Counted from the stretch's first letter, positions 1 to 9,501 are shown. The stretch is DNA of 64,000 bases from Pseudomonadota bacterium (GCA_023393475.1 JAEWLC010000072.1:49154-113153), one strand, 5' to 3'. Numbers and translations: made by a program. Notes: generated from the letters alone by a model not told the origin.

Positions 1-422
1 CCGCGCTCAAGGCCGGCGACAAGCGGCGCACGGCGACGCTGAGGGCCGTCAACGCGGCGATCAAGGACAAGGACATCGATGCGCGCGGGCAGGGCAAGGG
101 TCCGTTGAACGAGCAGGATGTGCTCGCGCTGCTGCAGAAGATGGTGAAGCAGCGCGAGGAATCGCTCGGCATCTACGAGAAGGCCGGGCGCGAGGACCTC
201 GCGGTGGTCGAGCGCGAAGAGATCGCCATCCTCTCGGAGTTCCTGCCCATGGGGCTGAGCGAGGCCGAGATCGAGGCGGCGATCATCGACGCGATCAGGA
301 AGACCGGGGCCGAGGGCGCCAAGGACATGGGCAAGGTTGTCGCCTCTTTGAAGGTCGAATTCCCCGGCCGCATCGACTTCGGCAAGGCCTCGGCCAAGAT
401 CAGGACCGCCTTGGGCGCGTGA
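1..422 (+). CDS. GatB/YqeY domain protein, 5' end missing
   Basis: The reading frame is open from base 3 of the window and ends at the TGA at 420-422, so the true start lies to the left. The visible 139 residues begin ALKAGDKRR and continue with TLRAVNAAIKDKDID, then SEFLPMGLSEAEIE and KDMGKVV, which is the ordinary YqeY pattern. The family is the tRNA-amidotransferase-associated GatB/YqeY helical fold. Its cellular role is poorly defined, and in alphaproteobacteria it often sits near dnaG and rpoD, as here. A diguanylate cyclase gene converges on it. I am confident of the family but not of a specific function. Confidence 0.9.
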   Translation, partial: ALKAGDKRRTATLRAVNAAIKDKDIDARGQGKGPLNEQDVLALLQKMVKQREESLGIYEKAGREDLAVVEREEIAILSEFLPMGLSEAEIEAAIIDAIRKTGAEGAKDMGKVVASLKVEFPGRIDFGKASAKIRTALGA

Positions 423-477
423 GGCTAATCCGCGGAATGCGCTTTGAGTGTCTGGTCGGGCCGGCCGGACGAGGCCG

Positions 478-1620
478 TCAGGCGACGAGGCGGGGTTCCG
501 GTCCCAGCACGCGGTTGCGGCCGGCGTCTTTCGCCCGGTAGAGCAGCTCGTCGGCGCCGCGCAGCAGTTCATCGAAAGTCTGCGGCTGCGGCGAGGTGAT
601 CGCGATGCCGGCGCTTACCGTGGGCGGACCATAGCCGTCGGGCAGGGAGTCGGTGGCCTCGAGCGCGCGGCGTATGCCATCGGCAATGGCGTGGGCTGTC
701 ACCGCGTCGGTCTTGTGCAGGAGCAGGCAGAACTCTTCGCCACCGATGCGGGCCGCGCTGTCGTGCGGACCGAGCGCGGCGGAGAGGATGGTCGAGAAAC
801 GGATCAGGACCCCGTCGCCAACGGCGTGGCCGAAGCGATCGTTGATCGTCTTGAAGTCATCGAGATCGAGCATGATCACGCCGGTCGACGGCGCCAGCGC
901 TATGGTACCCGCCAGCTCGAACAGGGCGCGTCGGTTGAGCAGGCCGGTCAGCGGGTCGGTCAGAGCCAGGCGGCGGTGCGCCTCGGTGGTGCGGAATTGA
1001 TGCAGAGCCATCGTCACGGCGCCGGCAGCGGCAAGCGAGGCGAGGAGGGCAATCGAGTTGAGGTCCTCGGCCCAGTTCTGCGGCCGCGCTTCCAGCGTCC
1101 ACTGCCCCGTGACGAACAGCGCCATGGCGCATAGGGCGAAGGTAACCGAGGTGGTGCCGTAGAGTGCGGACTTGGCCAGCATGGCAGCGGGCTTGTTCGA
1201 ACGGGCGATCCAGTGTTCCCGGCCGGCGGCCATGAAGAACACCGAAGCGGAGACGTTCATGACGATGGTCGCGACGCCGGACAGGCCCACCGCGAAGAGG
1301 ATCCCCATCACAGCCGTGGTAACGGCCCAGCCGCGCAGCGCGGCACGCCACGGCGTGTGGGCGGCGGAGAACTGGGCGCTGCCGACATAGATGAAGGCAA
1401 AGCCGCCGATCAGCAGCACGAACGAGCCGAACTGCAGCAGCGGGTCGTAGCTCTCGAACCAGCCGTAGAGCATCGATCCCGGCGCCACGAGTCCGAGGCC
1501 GAGGCCCCAGCTGAGCAGGTAGCGATCGGTCCTGCTGCCCAGCCAGGTGATGACCAGCGTCAGCATCAGCGCCGTTGCCGAAAATCCTATGGCGATGAGC
1601 AAGGAGGTCTGGTCGAGCAC
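478..1620 (-). CDS. Membrane-bound diguanylate cyclase (GGDEF)
   Basis: The product has 380 residues. Six or so hydrophobic segments fill residues 1-205, followed by a cytoplasmic GGDEF domain from about residue 215 (TDPLTGLLNRR at 221). The catalytic motif is GGEEF at residues 293-297, an active variant, so synthesis of cyclic di-GMP from GTP is expected. The usual inhibitory RxxD site five residues upstream reads GPHD (284-287): the arginine is missing, so product inhibition at the I-site is probably weak or absent. The membrane part resembles no named sensor domain that I recognise. It lies downstream of an MFS gene on the same strand, about 100 bases away. Confidence 0.9.
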   Translation of the reverse strand: MLDQTSLLIAIGFSATALMLTLVITWLGSRTDRYLLSWGLGLGLVAPGSMLYGWFESYDPLLQFGSFVLLIGGFAFIYVGSAQFSAAHTPWRAALRGWAVTTAVMGILFAVGLSGVATIVMNVSASVFFMAAGREHWIARSNKPAAMLAKSALYGTTSVTFALCAMALFVTGQWTLEARPQNWAEDLNSIALLASLAAAGAVTMALHQFRTTEAHRRLALTDPLTGLLNRRALFELAGTIALAPSTGVIMLDLDDFKTINDRFGHAVGDGVLIRFSTILSAALGPHDSAARIGGEEFCLLLHKTDAVTAHAIADGIRRALEATDSLPDGYGPPTVSAGIAITSPQPQTFDELLRGADELLYRAKDAGRNRVLGPEPRLVA

Positions 1621-1718
1621 GGCGCGTCATTTCGGCTGATGAGTCGAGGTCGCATCATACCGAAAGCATACCAGTTGCGGACAACTGGCGGCCGCAATGG
1701 TTAAGGAACCGGCGTCCG

Positions 1719-2894
1719 CTACCCCTGGACAGCCAGCGCGGATTGCTCTCGACGCTCGAGAAGCCAGGAAATCGTGGCGGTTCCGGCGGCCAGGAGGCTC
1801 GAGATCACCCCCACCGTCGGGATGTCGGCATAGCTGACGCCGGCACTGATCAGGGCGGCGCCGATGGCGGCGCCGGCGGCGATGCCGATGTTGAAGGCGG
1901 TGGAGATCAGGGCGGAGGCGAGGTTTGGCGCGGCCTGGGCGGCGGTGATGACGCGGGCCTGCAGCGGCGTGGAGAAGGCGAAGCCCAGGATGGACGTAAT
2001 CAGCAGGTTCACCGTCATCCACACCTGGTCGTGCATGGCGAAGAGCATGGTGAAGAAGAAGAAGGCCTGCAGCAGCAGGACCGCGATCAGCGTCGGCATC
2101 GGCTTCCAGTCGGTGCCGCGACCGCCGAGATAGATGCCGAGGACAGAGCCAAGGCCGCCGATGAGCAGGTAGATCGGCACGATGCCCGGGGCGATGCCGG
2201 TCACCTGCTCCATGATCGGAACCTGATATGTGCCGAAGGCCAGGGTGCCGACCATGACGAAGGTGATGGTGAGATAGCTGAGCCAGACCTTCTGGTGGCG
2301 AAGCTCCAGCACCTGGGCCTTCAGGGTGGCGCTGCGTTCGCCGGGGCCTCGCGTCTGCGGGATGCGGAAGACCAGCACTACGGTAGCGATGGCTCCGAGG
2401 ATCGCGACGGTCAGGAAGGTGGTGCGCCAGCCGAAGTTGAGCCCGATGGCGCTGCCACCGGGCAGGCCGAGCAGGTTGGCGATGGTGATGCCGGAAATGA
2501 ACAGCGAGAAGGCGGCGCCGCGCCGTTCGGGCGGCACGAGGTTGGCCACGACCACGTTGCCGGCGCCGAAGAACGTGCCATGGGCGACGGAGGAGAGGAG
2601 CCGCGCCGCCAGCAGCATGCCGTAATCAGGCGCGATGGCGCAGAGGACCTGGGCGACGGTGAACAACGCCATGACGCCGATCAGGACGGTGCGCTGGGAA
2701 TAGCGCGAAGTGAGGATCGTCAGCACCGGACCGCCGATGGCGACGCCGGCCGCGTAGGCGGTGACCAGCAGGCCGGCCACGGGGATGGTGACCGAAAGAT
2801 CGTCGGCGAGAATCGGGAGGATGCCGGAGATGACGAATTCGGCCGAGCCGATGGCAAAAGCGGCGAGTGCCAGGGCGTAGATGGCGAACGGCAT
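1719..2894 (-). CDS. MFS transporter, DHA1 (AraJ-like) drug or sugar efflux family
   Basis: The 391-residue product starts MPFAIYALALAAF at the ATG complementary to 2892-2894. The open frame runs further upstream, but that extension is very charged and low in hydrophobic content, so I reject it. Twelve membrane segments are visible, with the family signatures GSAEFVISG in helix 1, a loop with YAAGVAIGGP, and RLLSSVAHGTFFG near helix 4. DHA1 proteins export drugs, sugars or other small molecules by proton antiport, and the substrate cannot be read from sequence. The start is divergent from the HdeD gene at 3045, so the 150 bases between them should hold both promoters. Confidence 0.88.
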   Translation of the reverse strand: MPFAIYALALAAFAIGSAEFVISGILPILADDLSVTIPVAGLLVTAYAAGVAIGGPVLTILTSRYSQRTVLIGVMALFTVAQVLCAIAPDYGMLLAARLLSSVAHGTFFGAGNVVVANLVPPERRGAAFSLFISGITIANLLGLPGGSAIGLNFGWRTTFLTVAILGAIATVVLVFRIPQTRGPGERSATLKAQVLELRHQKVWLSYLTITFVMVGTLAFGTYQVPIMEQVTGIAPGIVPIYLLIGGLGSVLGIYLGGRGTDWKPMPTLIAVLLLQAFFFFTMLFAMHDQVWMTVNLLITSILGFAFSTPLQARVITAAQAAPNLASALISTAFNIGIAAGAAIGAALISAGVSYADIPTVGVISSLLAAGTATISWLLERREQSALAVQG

Positions 2895-3044
2895 GGGAAT
2901 CCTCAAAGCAACGAGGGCCGGACAGACCACTTCCGCCCAAAAGACGCAAGCTTCGGTGCACAACCGTACAAGTCGAGCGTCGAAGCTTGGCCGCCGTCGA
3001 AAATCGGATAATCTCAAACAGGGCAATGCATTGGAGGCGGACCG

Positions 3045-3623
3045 ATGGCTATTTCCAGCGACACACGAAAGAGATGGGCCTGGATTACCGGCCTGCGAGG
3101 GCTGCTGATGCTGCTCGCCGGTATCTATGCTGTGATCTTCCCTGCGCAGGCGCTCGTGGTACTCGTGCTGTTCGGCGGAGCACTGCTGCTGGTGGACGGC
3201 GTGCTCGGATTGTGGAGCCTCACCTTCGGTGGCGCCAAGACCGGCAATTTCTGGTTCGACGTGGTGCGGAACGTCCTCGCCATCATCACTGGCGTGCTCA
3301 TCCTGATTTCGCCGCTGATCGCCACGGTGCTGACAGCGGCCTTCCTCATCTATCTCGTGGCCTTCCAGTCGATCTTCGTCGGCGTGATGGAGATCTGGGT
3401 GATCCTGCGCGAGCGCGAGCATTATGCGCGGATCTGGCCGGTGCTGCTGTCCGGTGTCGCCTATGTGATCTTCGGTATCGCGCTGCTGTTCTTCCCGGTG
3501 ACGGCGGCCTGGGTGTTCGTGGTGCTGGGCGGCGTGCTGGCGATCTTCTTCGCCATCGGGCTCTTCGCGCTGGCATGGCGCATGTACAAATCGGCGGGTG
3601 AGGGCGAAGCCAAGGCCGCTTGA
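3045..3623 (+). CDS. HdeD family (DUF308) membrane protein, copy 1
   Basis: The 192-residue protein consists of three pairs of hydrophobic segments with short polar links, the layout of the HdeD/DUF308 family. It opens with RKRWAWITGLRGLLMLLAG. HdeD in enterobacteria is an inner membrane protein linked to acid stress; the biochemical role is not known. The start is set by GGAGG six bases before ATG 3045. A second family member follows after 21 bases on the same strand, so the two are likely co-transcribed. The C-terminus ends in a short charged tail. Confidence 0.85.
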   Translation: MAISSDTRKRWAWITGLRGLLMLLAGIYAVIFPAQALVVLVLFGGALLLVDGVLGLWSLTFGGAKTGNFWFDVVRNVLAIITGVLILISPLIATVLTAAFLIYLVAFQSIFVGVMEIWVILREREHYARIWPVLLSGVAYVIFGIALLFFPVTAAWVFVVLGGVLAIFFAIGLFALAWRMYKSAGEGEAKAA

Positions 3624-3644
3624 GGCTGGCTTGAGGAGATTGAC

Positions 3645-4211
3645 ATGGCTAGTGAAGGGACTGTCGCGTGGCCTAGCATTCTGGCGGGCGTTCGCGGTTT
3701 ACTGATGCTCGCGGGCGGCATCTTCGCAATATTCTGGCCGGGACCGGCGCTCGCGACTCTGGTCTGGCTCGGCGGCCTCATTATCATCGCAGACGGTGCG
3801 CTCGGGATATGGGCGCTGCTGTTCGGCGGCCGCAGCAGCCCGAGGATGGGCGTCGCGATCACGCGGCATGCGCTGGCCATCCTCTTCGGTATCATCGTGC
3901 TGCTGTTCCCGGCCATCATAGGGGCAATCGGGCTCGGTTCGCTGGTCATCGTCGTCGCGATCCTGTCGCTCCTCGTCGGCGCCCTGGCGCTCTACGTGAC
4001 GGTGGTCAGCCGGGACATGCTGAGCAAGGGAACATTCTGGCCAGAGATCCTGAGCGCCTGTGCCTATCTGGTGTTCGGCCTGTTGCTGCTGTTCATGCCG
4101 CTCACCGCTGCAATGGTGATCGTGAGCATCGTCGGCGTGCTGATGGTGCTCTACGGGCTGTTCCAGCTGTACATCGCCTGGCAGCTGCGCGGCGCGGAAG
4201 TCGCGGTCTAG
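3645..4211 (+). CDS. HdeD family (DUF308) membrane protein, copy 2
   Basis: The product has 188 residues with the same six-segment layout as its upstream neighbour and the matching opening VRGLLMLAGGIFAIFWPGPAL. The two proteins are recognisable but diverged paralogues, pointing to an old tandem duplication. A GAGGAG ribosome binding site lies ahead of ATG 3645. The stop overlaps the stop of the convergent BrkB gene by a few bases, leaving no room for a separate terminator. No catalytic residues are known for this family. Confidence 0.85.
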   Translation: MASEGTVAWPSILAGVRGLLMLAGGIFAIFWPGPALATLVWLGGLIIIADGALGIWALLFGGRSSPRMGVAITRHALAILFGIIVLLFPAIIGAIGLGSLVIVVAILSLLVGALALYVTVVSRDMLSKGTFWPEILSACAYLVFGLLLLFMPLTAAMVIVSIVGVLMVLYGLFQLYIAWQLRGAEVAV

Positions 4212-5071
4212 CCGGCCTGCTTCGCATCCGTGCGCTCGATCTCGGTGTTGAAGGCAGCACCGAGAACGAGGATCTGTGCCGAGTTGTAAAGCCAGAGCAG
4301 CAGCACGACCGCCGCCGAGACGGAGCCGAAGGTGGCTTCGTAGTGGCCCCAGTTCTCGACGTAGATCGAGAAGATCGCGCCGGCCAGCAACCAGAGCAGT
4401 GACGCGAGTACGGCACCGGGCCAGATGTGGCGGAACTTTCGCGGGTGGCGATCCGGACCCCAGCGATAGAGCACTGCCAGTACGAGAACGGTGAGCACGA
4501 GCAGCACGGGCCAGCGGAGCGCGAGGATCATGACCTCCTCGCCCGATGGCCACGGGATCAAGGCCGGCAGGCCGGCCACTGCAAGCAGGGCGAGGACGAC
4601 AAAGACAGCCCCGGCGATGCTCAGCCCGATGGCGTAGAAGAGCGACTTCAGGAAGCCGCGGCGTGGCTCCTCGTTGCGGATGCGGGACATGGCGTAGAGC
4701 AGGGAGTCGACGCCGCGCGAACCGCTCCAAAGTGCGAAGGGCACCGTGACCAGCAGGCCGAGGCCGAGGGTGAAAGGCGGCTGGGCGGCCAGCATGCTCA
4801 ACTGCTCGGTGATGATCCCTTGCGCCATCTGCGGCACGACATAGCCAACGGTGTCGATGGTATCGGCGACCATCTGGCGGTTGGCGACGATGCCGTAGAT
4901 GAGCGCAACGGTCGCGATCGCCGGGAAGAACGACAGGAAGCCGAAGAAGGCCACCGCGGCACAGCGCGGGGCGTTGTCGCGCTCGAGGAAGAAGGATTGG
5001 AACGTCGCCAGTGCGATGTCGCGCCAGCGTCCGAACCAGTTGTGCTTCGCAGGAGCAGTCGTTGTTGTCAT
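4208..5071 (-). CDS. YihY/virulence factor BrkB family membrane protein
   Basis: The 287-residue product begins MTTTTAPAKHNWFGRW at the ATG complementary to 5069-5071; a longer open frame upstream lacks hydrophobic or family sequence. The family pattern is clear: an amphipathic entry helix, FFGFLSFFPAIAT in the first span, ALWSGSRGVDSLLYAMSRI in the middle, and a final pair of spans with WLLAGAIFSIYVENWG and YNSAQILVLGAAFN. The family was once described as RNase BN, which is now known to be wrong; the role is unknown, probably transport or envelope related. It converges on the second HdeD gene and diverges from dnaG. Confidence 0.87.
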   Translation of the reverse strand: MTTTTAPAKHNWFGRWRDIALATFQSFFLERDNAPRCAAVAFFGFLSFFPAIATVALIYGIVANRQMVADTIDTVGYVVPQMAQGIITEQLSMLAAQPPFTLGLGLLVTVPFALWSGSRGVDSLLYAMSRIRNEEPRRGFLKSLFYAIGLSIAGAVFVVLALLAVAGLPALIPWPSGEEVMILALRWPVLLVLTVLVLAVLYRWGPDRHPRKFRHIWPGAVLASLLWLLAGAIFSIYVENWGHYEATFGSVSAAVVLLLWLYNSAQILVLGAAFNTEIERTDAKQAG

Positions 5072-5183
5072 CGGGTCCCTCGCCCTCAGAACGGCGCTGG
5101 CTTGCTCCGGGTTGCGTTCCGGACATGGGGAGTAGCGAGAGGCGGAGGTGGCGGCAACGCGGGGAAACGCATAGGTATGAGCC

Positions 5184-7136
5184 ATGCGCTTCTCTGACGG
5201 CTTCCTCGATGAAATCCGGCAGCGCCTGCCGATTTCGCAGGTGGTGGGCGAACACGTTATCTGGGACAAGCGCAAGAGCCAGCCACAGCGCGGCGACATG
5301 TGGGCATGCTGCCCGTTCCACGGCGAAAAGAGCCCGAGTTTCCACGCCGACGACCGGCGCGGAATTTATCACTGCTTCGGCTGCGGCGTGTCGGGCGACC
5401 ACTTCCGGTTCTTGACCGAGAAGGCGGGGATGAGCTTCCCCGAGGCAGTGGAAAAGCTCGCCGGGATGGCCGGCGTGCCGATGCCGGCGCGCGACGAGCG
5501 CGAGGAGAAGCGCCAGGAAGCGCGGCGTTCGCTCTACGACGTGATGGAACTGGCGACGCAGTATTTCGAGGCGGCGCTCGGGCACAATATCGGGGCGCGG
5601 GCGCGGGGCTATCTCCACGATCGTGGCGTGAGCGCCGCGGCGCAGACGCGGTTCCGCATCGGCTATGCGCCGGACAGCGCGAACGGCCTCAAGGAGCATC
5701 TCGCGGCGAACGGCGTTTCGGCGCAGGAGATGGTCGACACTGGACTCGTGGTGGTGCGCGAGGAATCGCCGCTGCCGTATGACCGGTTCCGCAACCGGGT
5801 GATGTTCCCGATCACCGATTTCCGCGGCAAGGTGATCGCGTTCGGCGGCCGCGCCCTCTCGGCCGATGTGCCGGCGAAGTACCTCAACTCGCCCGAAACC
5901 GAGCTCTTCAAGAAGCGGCTCAACCTCTACAACGGCCAGACGGCGCGCGAGGCGGCGCGAGGCGGCAAGCAGGTGATCGTCGTCGAGGGCTATCTCGACG
6001 TGATCGCCGCGGTGACGGCCGGCTTCGAGGGCACCGTGGCGCCGATGGGCACGGCGCTGACCGAGGAGCACCTGCAGCTCTTGTGGCGGATGAGCGATGC
6101 GCCGGTGCTGTGCTTCGATGGCGATAGTGCCGGACAGCGGGCTGCCGCGCGGGCGACGGACCTGGTGCTGCCGCATCTCGCGCCGGGCCGCACGGTGAAG
6201 ATCGCTACACTCCCGGAGGGGCAGGATCCCGACGACCTGATCAAGGCGCAGGGGCGGGGCGCCTTTGCCGAGGTGATCGACCGGTCGCGCTCGCTCAGCG
6301 ATGTGATCTGGAGCATCGAGACGGGCGGCATCGTGCCGGAGACGCCTGAGGCACGGGCGGCGCTCGAGGCCAGGCTGCGGGCGCGCGCGGCCGCCATCGG
6401 GGATCAGTCGGTCAAGCGGCACTACATGCAGGCCTTCGACGAAAAGCTGCAGGCGTTCTTCGCGCCGATCCGGCAGCAGCGCTGGGATAGTCGCGACAAC
6501 CAGCGTGGTGGCCGCGGCGGCGGCCAGTATGGCCGGAAGCCCAACCCGCAGCTTGGCAGCAAGGGCAGCCCGCGCGTCGTTGTGTCGGATACGCTGCGGA
6601 ACTCGCGGTTGCTGAAGCCGGGCAGGGGCATCGACGCGACCCCGCGCGAGGCCACAATCCTGATGACGCTGGTGAACCATCCGGCGCTGGCGGACAGCCG
6701 GCTCGAATCACTTGCTTCGGTCGAGCTGTCCTCGCCGACTTCGCGGAGCCTCCTAAGCGCTTTGCTCGACCTCGTGACGCGCGACCACGAAATAACCGCC
6801 GAGGCACTTGTCGGGGCGCTCGGGGCCCGTGGGTTCGGGGAAACGATCGACAAAATGCAGGATCTGCTGGCCCGGCAGGGGGTCTGGCAGGTGGGGGCGG
6901 AGATCGCCGATCCGGACGCCGAGATCGGACTAAAGCATGCGCTGGCCTTGCATTCGAAATCGGTTGAGCTAAATAAGGCCCTGAAGGCAGCCGAATTGGC
7001 GCTGGGCGATGACCCAAGCGAAGAAACATTTGAGCGGCTGCGGGACATCCAGAACCAGATCACCACCGTCGATGGCACAGAGGCATTGATCGAAGGGTTT
7101 GGTTCGTTATCAGGTCGCGCGACACGCAGCTTTTGA
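5184..7136 (+). CDS. dnaG: DNA primase DnaG
   Basis: DnaG makes the short RNA primers for lagging-strand synthesis. The 650-residue product carries the CHC2 zinc-binding domain with Cys43, His46, Cys64 and Cys67 (CCPFHGEKSPSF, then CFGCGVSGDHF). The catalytic core has FPITDFRGKVIAFGGR, and the TOPRIM fold follows with VVEGYLDVIA and the acidic metal loop CFDGDSAGQRAA. A glycine- and arginine-rich linker (about 435-450) separates the core from the C-terminal DnaB-interacting region. Length and order fit the family. The rpoD gene follows 174 bases later, the common alphaproteobacterial arrangement. Confidence 0.98.
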   Translation: MRFSDGFLDEIRQRLPISQVVGEHVIWDKRKSQPQRGDMWACCPFHGEKSPSFHADDRRGIYHCFGCGVSGDHFRFLTEKAGMSFPEAVEKLAGMAGVPMPARDEREEKRQEARRSLYDVMELATQYFEAALGHNIGARARGYLHDRGVSAAAQTRFRIGYAPDSANGLKEHLAANGVSAQEMVDTGLVVVREESPLPYDRFRNRVMFPITDFRGKVIAFGGRALSADVPAKYLNSPETELFKKRLNLYNGQTAREAARGGKQVIVVEGYLDVIAAVTAGFEGTVAPMGTALTEEHLQLLWRMSDAPVLCFDGDSAGQRAAARATDLVLPHLAPGRTVKIATLPEGQDPDDLIKAQGRGAFAEVIDRSRSLSDVIWSIETGGIVPETPEARAALEARLRARAAAIGDQSVKRHYMQAFDEKLQAFFAPIRQQRWDSRDNQRGGRGGGQYGRKPNPQLGSKGSPRVVVSDTLRNSRLLKPGRGIDATPREATILMTLVNHPALADSRLESLASVELSSPTSRSLLSALLDLVTRDHEITAEALVGALGARGFGETIDKMQDLLARQGVWQVGAEIADPDAEIGLKHALALHSKSVELNKALKAAELALGDDPSEETFERLRDIQNQITTVDGTEALIEGFGSLSGRATRSF

Positions 7137-7310
7137 CGAAGCGGCGGGTACGCGCGAATTCGCATTTGGGCGAATCACCTCGATGACGAACAAGTGACGG
7201 CCAATCGGAAACCGTCGCGCAAGCCGTTCCCTTTACGATGTTTCAAGCCGTGACCACTTAACGACTTATCGGCGCCCAATCCGACACGGGCCCCCGGAGC
7301 AGCAAGCTAG

Positions 7311-9383
7311 ATGGCCACCAAGGCAGCTACACAGACGAAGCCCAAAGACGTTGAGAAGCCGGAAACCGGCGCACCTGAGACTCCAGATAGCCCGCTGCTC
7401 GACCTATCCGATGCCGCGGTAAAGAAGCTGATCAAGACCGCCAAGAAGCGCGGTTACGTCACCTACGAAGAACTCAATGCCGTTCTGCCCTCCGAGGAAG
7501 TGACCTCCGAGCAGATCGAGGACATCATGGCGATGTTCTCCGACATGGGCATCAATGTGGTCGACGAGGACGAGGTCGAAGAGGCGGAGCCCGATACGGC
7601 GGAAGAAGAGTCGACCGAGATTGCCGAGCGTACCGGCACCGCGGTTGCATCCAAGTCCAACACCCGCGAAGGCAGCGACCGTACCGACGATCCGGTGCGC
7701 ATGTACCTGCGCGAAATGGGCTCGGTGGAACTGCTCAGCCGCGAAGGCGAAATCGCCATCGCCAAGCGCATCGAGGCCGGTCGCGAGACGATGATCGAGG
7801 GCCTCTGCGAGAGCCCGCTGACCTTCCAGGCCATCATCATCTGGCGCGACCAGCTGGCGAACGCCGAAATTCTGCTGCGCGACATCATCGACCTCGAGGC
7901 CACCTATGCTGGCCCCGACGCCAAGCGCGAAGCGCCGGTGATGCCGGTGGAAGCCGAGCGCCCGCCCGAGAAGCGCGAAGACCCGCGCGCCGCAGCCAAG
8001 GCCAAGCCGGCACCGCGTCCGCGTAGCGGCGACGACGAGGACGATTACGTCCCCGAGGAACCGCAGGCGCCGCAGGATCCGGTCGAGGAAGAGGATGACG
8101 ATTTCGAGAACTCGCTGTCGCTGAGCGCGATGGAGGCCGAACTGAAGCCGCAGGTTGTGGCGACGTTCGATCGCATCGCCGAGGCCTACGGCAAGATGCG
8201 CAAGCTCCAGGACCAGCACGCCGAGGATCGTCTCGCCGGCGCCGCTCCCGCGACCGCATCCGACCTCAAGAAGCTCGAAGGCCTGCGCTCGGAAGTCATC
8301 ACCGACGTCAAGTCGCTGAGCCTCAACCAAGGTCGTATCGAGAGCCTCGTCGAGCAGCTCTACGACATCAACAAGCGCCTCGTTCGTTTCGAAGGCCGCC
8401 TGCTGCGCCTCGCCGAGACCTACGGCGTCAAACGGGAGGATTTCCTCAAGGCGCACTACGGCAGCGAACTGGACCAGGATTGGGTCGGCACCATCTCGGA
8501 GCTCGGCGGCAAGGGCTGGACCGAGTTCGCCAAGCGTGAAGTCGACACCATCAACGAAATCCGCGGTGAGATCACCACGCTTGCCAACGAGACGGGCCTC
8601 GATATCGCCGAGTACCGCCGCATCGTGCACAAGGTGCAGAAGGGCGAGCGCGAAGCCGCAATCGCCAAGAAGGAGATGGTTGAAGCCAACCTCCGCCTCG
8701 TGATCTCGATCGCGAAGAAGTACACGAACCGCGGCCTGCAGTTCCTTGATCTCATTCAGGAAGGCAACATCGGCCTGATGAAGGCGGTGGACAAGTTCGA
8801 GTACCGCCGCGGCTACAAGTTCTCGACCTACGCCACTTGGTGGATCCGCCAGGCGATAACCCGTTCGATCGCCGACCAGGCGCGCACCATCCGTATTCCG
8901 GTGCACATGATCGAGACGATCAACAAGATCGTCCGCACGAGCCGCCAGATGCTCCACGAGATCGGCCGCGAGCCGACCCCGGAAGAGCTGAGCGAGAAGC
9001 TCCAGATGCCGCTAGACAAGGTCCGCAAGGTCCTGAAGATCGCGAAGGAACCGATCTCGCTCGAGACGCCGATCGGCGACGAGGAAGATTCGAACCTCGG
9101 CGATTTCATCCCGGACGTGAACGCGATCCAGCCGATCGACGCCGCGATCCAGTCGAACCTGCGCGAAACGACGACCCGTGTGCTGGCGTCGCTGACGCCG
9201 CGCGAGGAGCGCGTGCTGCGCATGCGCTTCGGCATCGGCATGAACACCGACCACACGCTCGAAGAAGTCGGCCAGCAGTTCAGCGTGACGCGCGAGCGTA
9301 TCCGCCAGATCGAGGCCAAGGCGCTCCGGAAGCTCAAGCATCCGAGCCGCAGCCGGAAGCTCCGCAGCTTCCTCGACAACTGA
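7311..9383 (+). CDS. rpoD: RNA polymerase primary sigma factor RpoD (sigma-70)
   Basis: The 690-residue product has all parts of a primary sigma factor: region 1.1 near residues 40-110, region 1.2 (DDPVRMYLREMGSVELLSREGE), a long acidic non-conserved insert at roughly 200-265, region 2 with NLRLVISIAKKY and FSTYATWWIRQAI, region 3, and a region 4 helix-turn-helix ending VTRERIRQIEAKALRKL. It directs housekeeping transcription. A GGAG site lies 14 bases or so before ATG 7311, and a strong intrinsic terminator follows the stop directly. The 174 bases between dnaG and rpoD could hold an extra promoter. Confidence 0.98.
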   Translation: MATKAATQTKPKDVEKPETGAPETPDSPLLDLSDAAVKKLIKTAKKRGYVTYEELNAVLPSEEVTSEQIEDIMAMFSDMGINVVDEDEVEEAEPDTAEEESTEIAERTGTAVASKSNTREGSDRTDDPVRMYLREMGSVELLSREGEIAIAKRIEAGRETMIEGLCESPLTFQAIIIWRDQLANAEILLRDIIDLEATYAGPDAKREAPVMPVEAERPPEKREDPRAAAKAKPAPRPRSGDDEDDYVPEEPQAPQDPVEEEDDDFENSLSLSAMEAELKPQVVATFDRIAEAYGKMRKLQDQHAEDRLAGAAPATASDLKKLEGLRSEVITDVKSLSLNQGRIESLVEQLYDINKRLVRFEGRLLRLAETYGVKREDFLKAHYGSELDQDWVGTISELGGKGWTEFAKREVDTINEIRGEITTLANETGLDIAEYRRIVHKVQKGEREAAIAKKEMVEANLRLVISIAKKYTNRGLQFLDLIQEGNIGLMKAVDKFEYRRGYKFSTYATWWIRQAITRSIADQARTIRIPVHMIETINKIVRTSRQMLHEIGREPTPEELSEKLQMPLDKVRKVLKIAKEPISLETPIGDEEDSNLGDFIPDVNAIQPIDAAIQSNLRETTTRVLASLTPREERVLRMRFGIGMNTDHTLEEVGQQFSVTRERIRQIEAKALRKLKHPSRSRKLRSFLDN

Positions 9384-9388
9384 TCAAG

Positions 9389-9412
9389 GGGCCGCGAAAG
9401 CGGCCCTTTTCT
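9389..9412 (+). terminator. Intrinsic terminator after rpoD
   Basis: A 7-bp perfect stem GGGCCGC/GCGGCCC closes a GAAA tetraloop (9396-9399) and is followed at once by a T-rich run. It begins six bases after the rpoD stop. Confidence 0.9.
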
Positions 9413-9501
9413 TTTCCGCTCATCAGCGTCTGCCGCTTGACCTTCCTCAATCGAGCTCGAGCTTCTCGTGCGAAGCTGCCCCTCAGGATGAGGAGGCGGC
9501 T

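Noticed and set aside
2895..3422. Extension of the MFS gene to a 567-residue protein
   Set aside because: The extra N-terminus is highly charged, lies over the HdeD gene in antisense, and the normal MFS first helix begins right at MPFAIYA.
3699..6680. 993-residue minus-strand open frame across HdeD, BrkB and dnaG
   Set aside because: It is antisense to dnaG, whose zinc and TOPRIM motifs are intact. The frame is rich in Arg and His with no recognisable domain, the normal effect of GC-rich DNA.
7404..8957. 517-residue minus-strand open frame inside rpoD
   Set aside because: It mirrors rpoD codon structure, with no motif and no ribosome site; rpoD is certain.
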